NCBI GenBank assembly: GCA_030844625.1
Contig: JAUUNJ010000023.1
Coordinates: 1-16,097 of the forward strand
Length of the DNA: 16,097 bases
Direction of reading: 5' to 3'
Source: Roseburia sp.
GTDB lineage: Bacteria > Bacillota > Clostridia > Lachnospirales > Lachnospiraceae
This document shows, piece after piece, positions 15,175 through 16,097 of this stretch (its first letter is position 1; every line of letters starts with the position of its first letter). The position numbers and the translations under genes are program-made. Below the pieces are notes generated by a model that searched no databases, had not been told where the DNA came from, and saw only the letters and a list, made by a program, of their open reading frames with translations.

Positions 15175-16097
15175 TTAACTATTTTCTTCTTTATCGTCAT
15201 TACTAAAAGTATCACTTAACTGCTCTTTGACAGTTCTAAGTGCTTCCACAACCTTTTCGTAATCCATTCTCTTTGGACCGATAATGCCGATTGTTCCCTT
15301 AAAACCATCCTCCAATTCATAAGTGGCTGTAACCACACTGCAATCCTTCATTGTCTGAACCGGAGTTTCACTGCCTATATATACCTGAATTCCGGTTTCT
15401 TCATCTCCCTCATTAATCAGCTCTGTCAACTGAGACTTTTCTTCCAGTGTTGTAAGAAGCTGGCTGGCTCTCTCTTTATCACTGAGCTCAGGGTATTTGA
15501 AAATATTTGTCGCCCCGGATGTGTAAATCTTCATCTGAGCCTCTGTGGATATAGCCTCTGTAATTGCCTTTAACACTTCATTCACCAGATTCTCAAGTTC
15601 TCCCGCCTGAGATGTCAGTGCTGAGATTACTCCCAGATTAATTTCTTCTAATGATAATCCTGCAAGTGCTGTATTCAATGCTACATTCAGGCGAACAATC
15701 ATCTCCTGATTCACATCCTGTGTAACCTTTACAATTTTGTTCACCACATGATTCTTATCTGAAACAACTGTACATAACAACTGTTTTTCTTCCAATACAG
15801 ACAATTGAATAAATTTTATTTTATTCCCCTGAGATTTCGGTGCAGAAACCATTGTTGTGTAATTGGTATTATTCGCCAGAACTTTTGCCATGTTCTGAAG
15901 CAGCGTCTCAACTTTATCCACTTTTTCAATAAGCAGGTCTTCTTTCTCTGTAACCTTTTTTTCTCTCTCATCCAACTCTGACATCTTTTCTTTTAGCATA
16001 TTATCAACATAGAATCTGTAACCTTTGTCCGTTGGAATTCTTCCTGCTGATGTGTGAGGTTGAATAATATATCCCAATTCCTCCAGATCAGACATTT
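15175..16097 (-). CDS. hrcA: Heat-inducible transcription repressor HrcA (5' end missing)
   Basis: The repressor of class I heat-shock genes, which binds the CIRCE inverted repeat and depends on GroE for activity. The visible 306 or so residues begin within the end of the N-terminal winged helix: MSDLEELGYIIQPHTSAGRIPTDKGYRFYV is the highly conserved family stretch. The central GAF-like dimerisation region and the C-terminal FKGTIGIIGPKRMDYEKVV motif follow. The gene runs off the right edge; about 40 N-terminal residues, its promoter and any CIRCE site lie outside. The methionine at 16095 is internal, not the true start. The stop is followed after 26 bases by grpE. Confidence 0.97.
   Translation of the reverse strand, partial: MSDLEELGYIIQPHTSAGRIPTDKGYRFYVDNMLKEKMSELDEREKKVTEKEDLLIEKVDKVETLLQNMAKVLANNTNYTTMVSAPKSQGNKIKFIQLSVLEEKQLLCTVVSDKNHVVNKIVKVTQDVNQEMIVRLNVALNTALAGLSLEEINLGVISALTSQAGELENLVNEVLKAITEAISTEAQMKIYTSGATNIFKYPELSDKERASQLLTTLEEKSQLTELINEGDEETGIQVYIGSETPVQTMKDCSVVTATYELEDGFKGTIGIIGPKRMDYEKVVEALRTVKEQLSDTFSNDDKEENS

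Overview
The window looks like chromosomal DNA from a low-GC Gram-positive anaerobe. Lachnospiraceae (Clostridia) is the most likely source. The evidence is the hrcA-grpE-dnaK-dnaJ order, a Gram-positive-length DnaK, a rhodanese-less ThiI beside its own cysteine desulfurase, a BspA-type leucine-rich-repeat surface protein, and a secreted protein ending in a lysine-rich fibronectin-III-like tail. The genus cannot be fixed from sequence alone.

Layout, left to right. (1) Positions 1-119 hold a promoter for a small plus-strand HPr-like gene (120-350), which ends at a two-way terminator (376-442). (2) On the minus strand, positions 473-4607 hold prmA, rsmE, a NifS/IscS-type cysteine desulfurase and thiI, transcribed in that order from a promoter at 4705-4733. 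They form a translation and RNA-modification operon. (3) Positions 4783-11323 hold unrelated accessory genes: a secreted LRR protein (minus), an SPFH membrane protein coupled to a ribbon-helix-helix DNA-binding protein (plus), and a large secreted tandem nitrilase-fold protein (minus). Each has its own control or termination signals. (4) Positions 11324 to the right edge hold dnaJ, dnaK, grpE and the 3' part of hrcA, all minus strand. This is the class I heat-shock operon. Its promoter and any CIRCE operator lie beyond the right edge.

In many Firmicutes dnaJ is followed directly by prmA and rsmE. Here about 6.7 kb of surface and membrane genes separate them, so the accessory block looks like an insertion into, or rearrangement of, a conserved cluster.

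The points most worth a second look are these. The secreted protein has two nitrilase-like domains, the first lacking the catalytic cysteine. A degenerate 7-bp repeat fills all three gene junctions of the prmA-thiI operon and supplies the stop codons there. The SPFH/RHH pair has a 19-bp palindrome with 11-bp-spaced half-sites inside its promoter. The HPr-like protein has no phospho-histidine loop. No gene-free stretch exceeds 300 bases, and I see no tRNA, rRNA, CRISPR array or insertion sequence.
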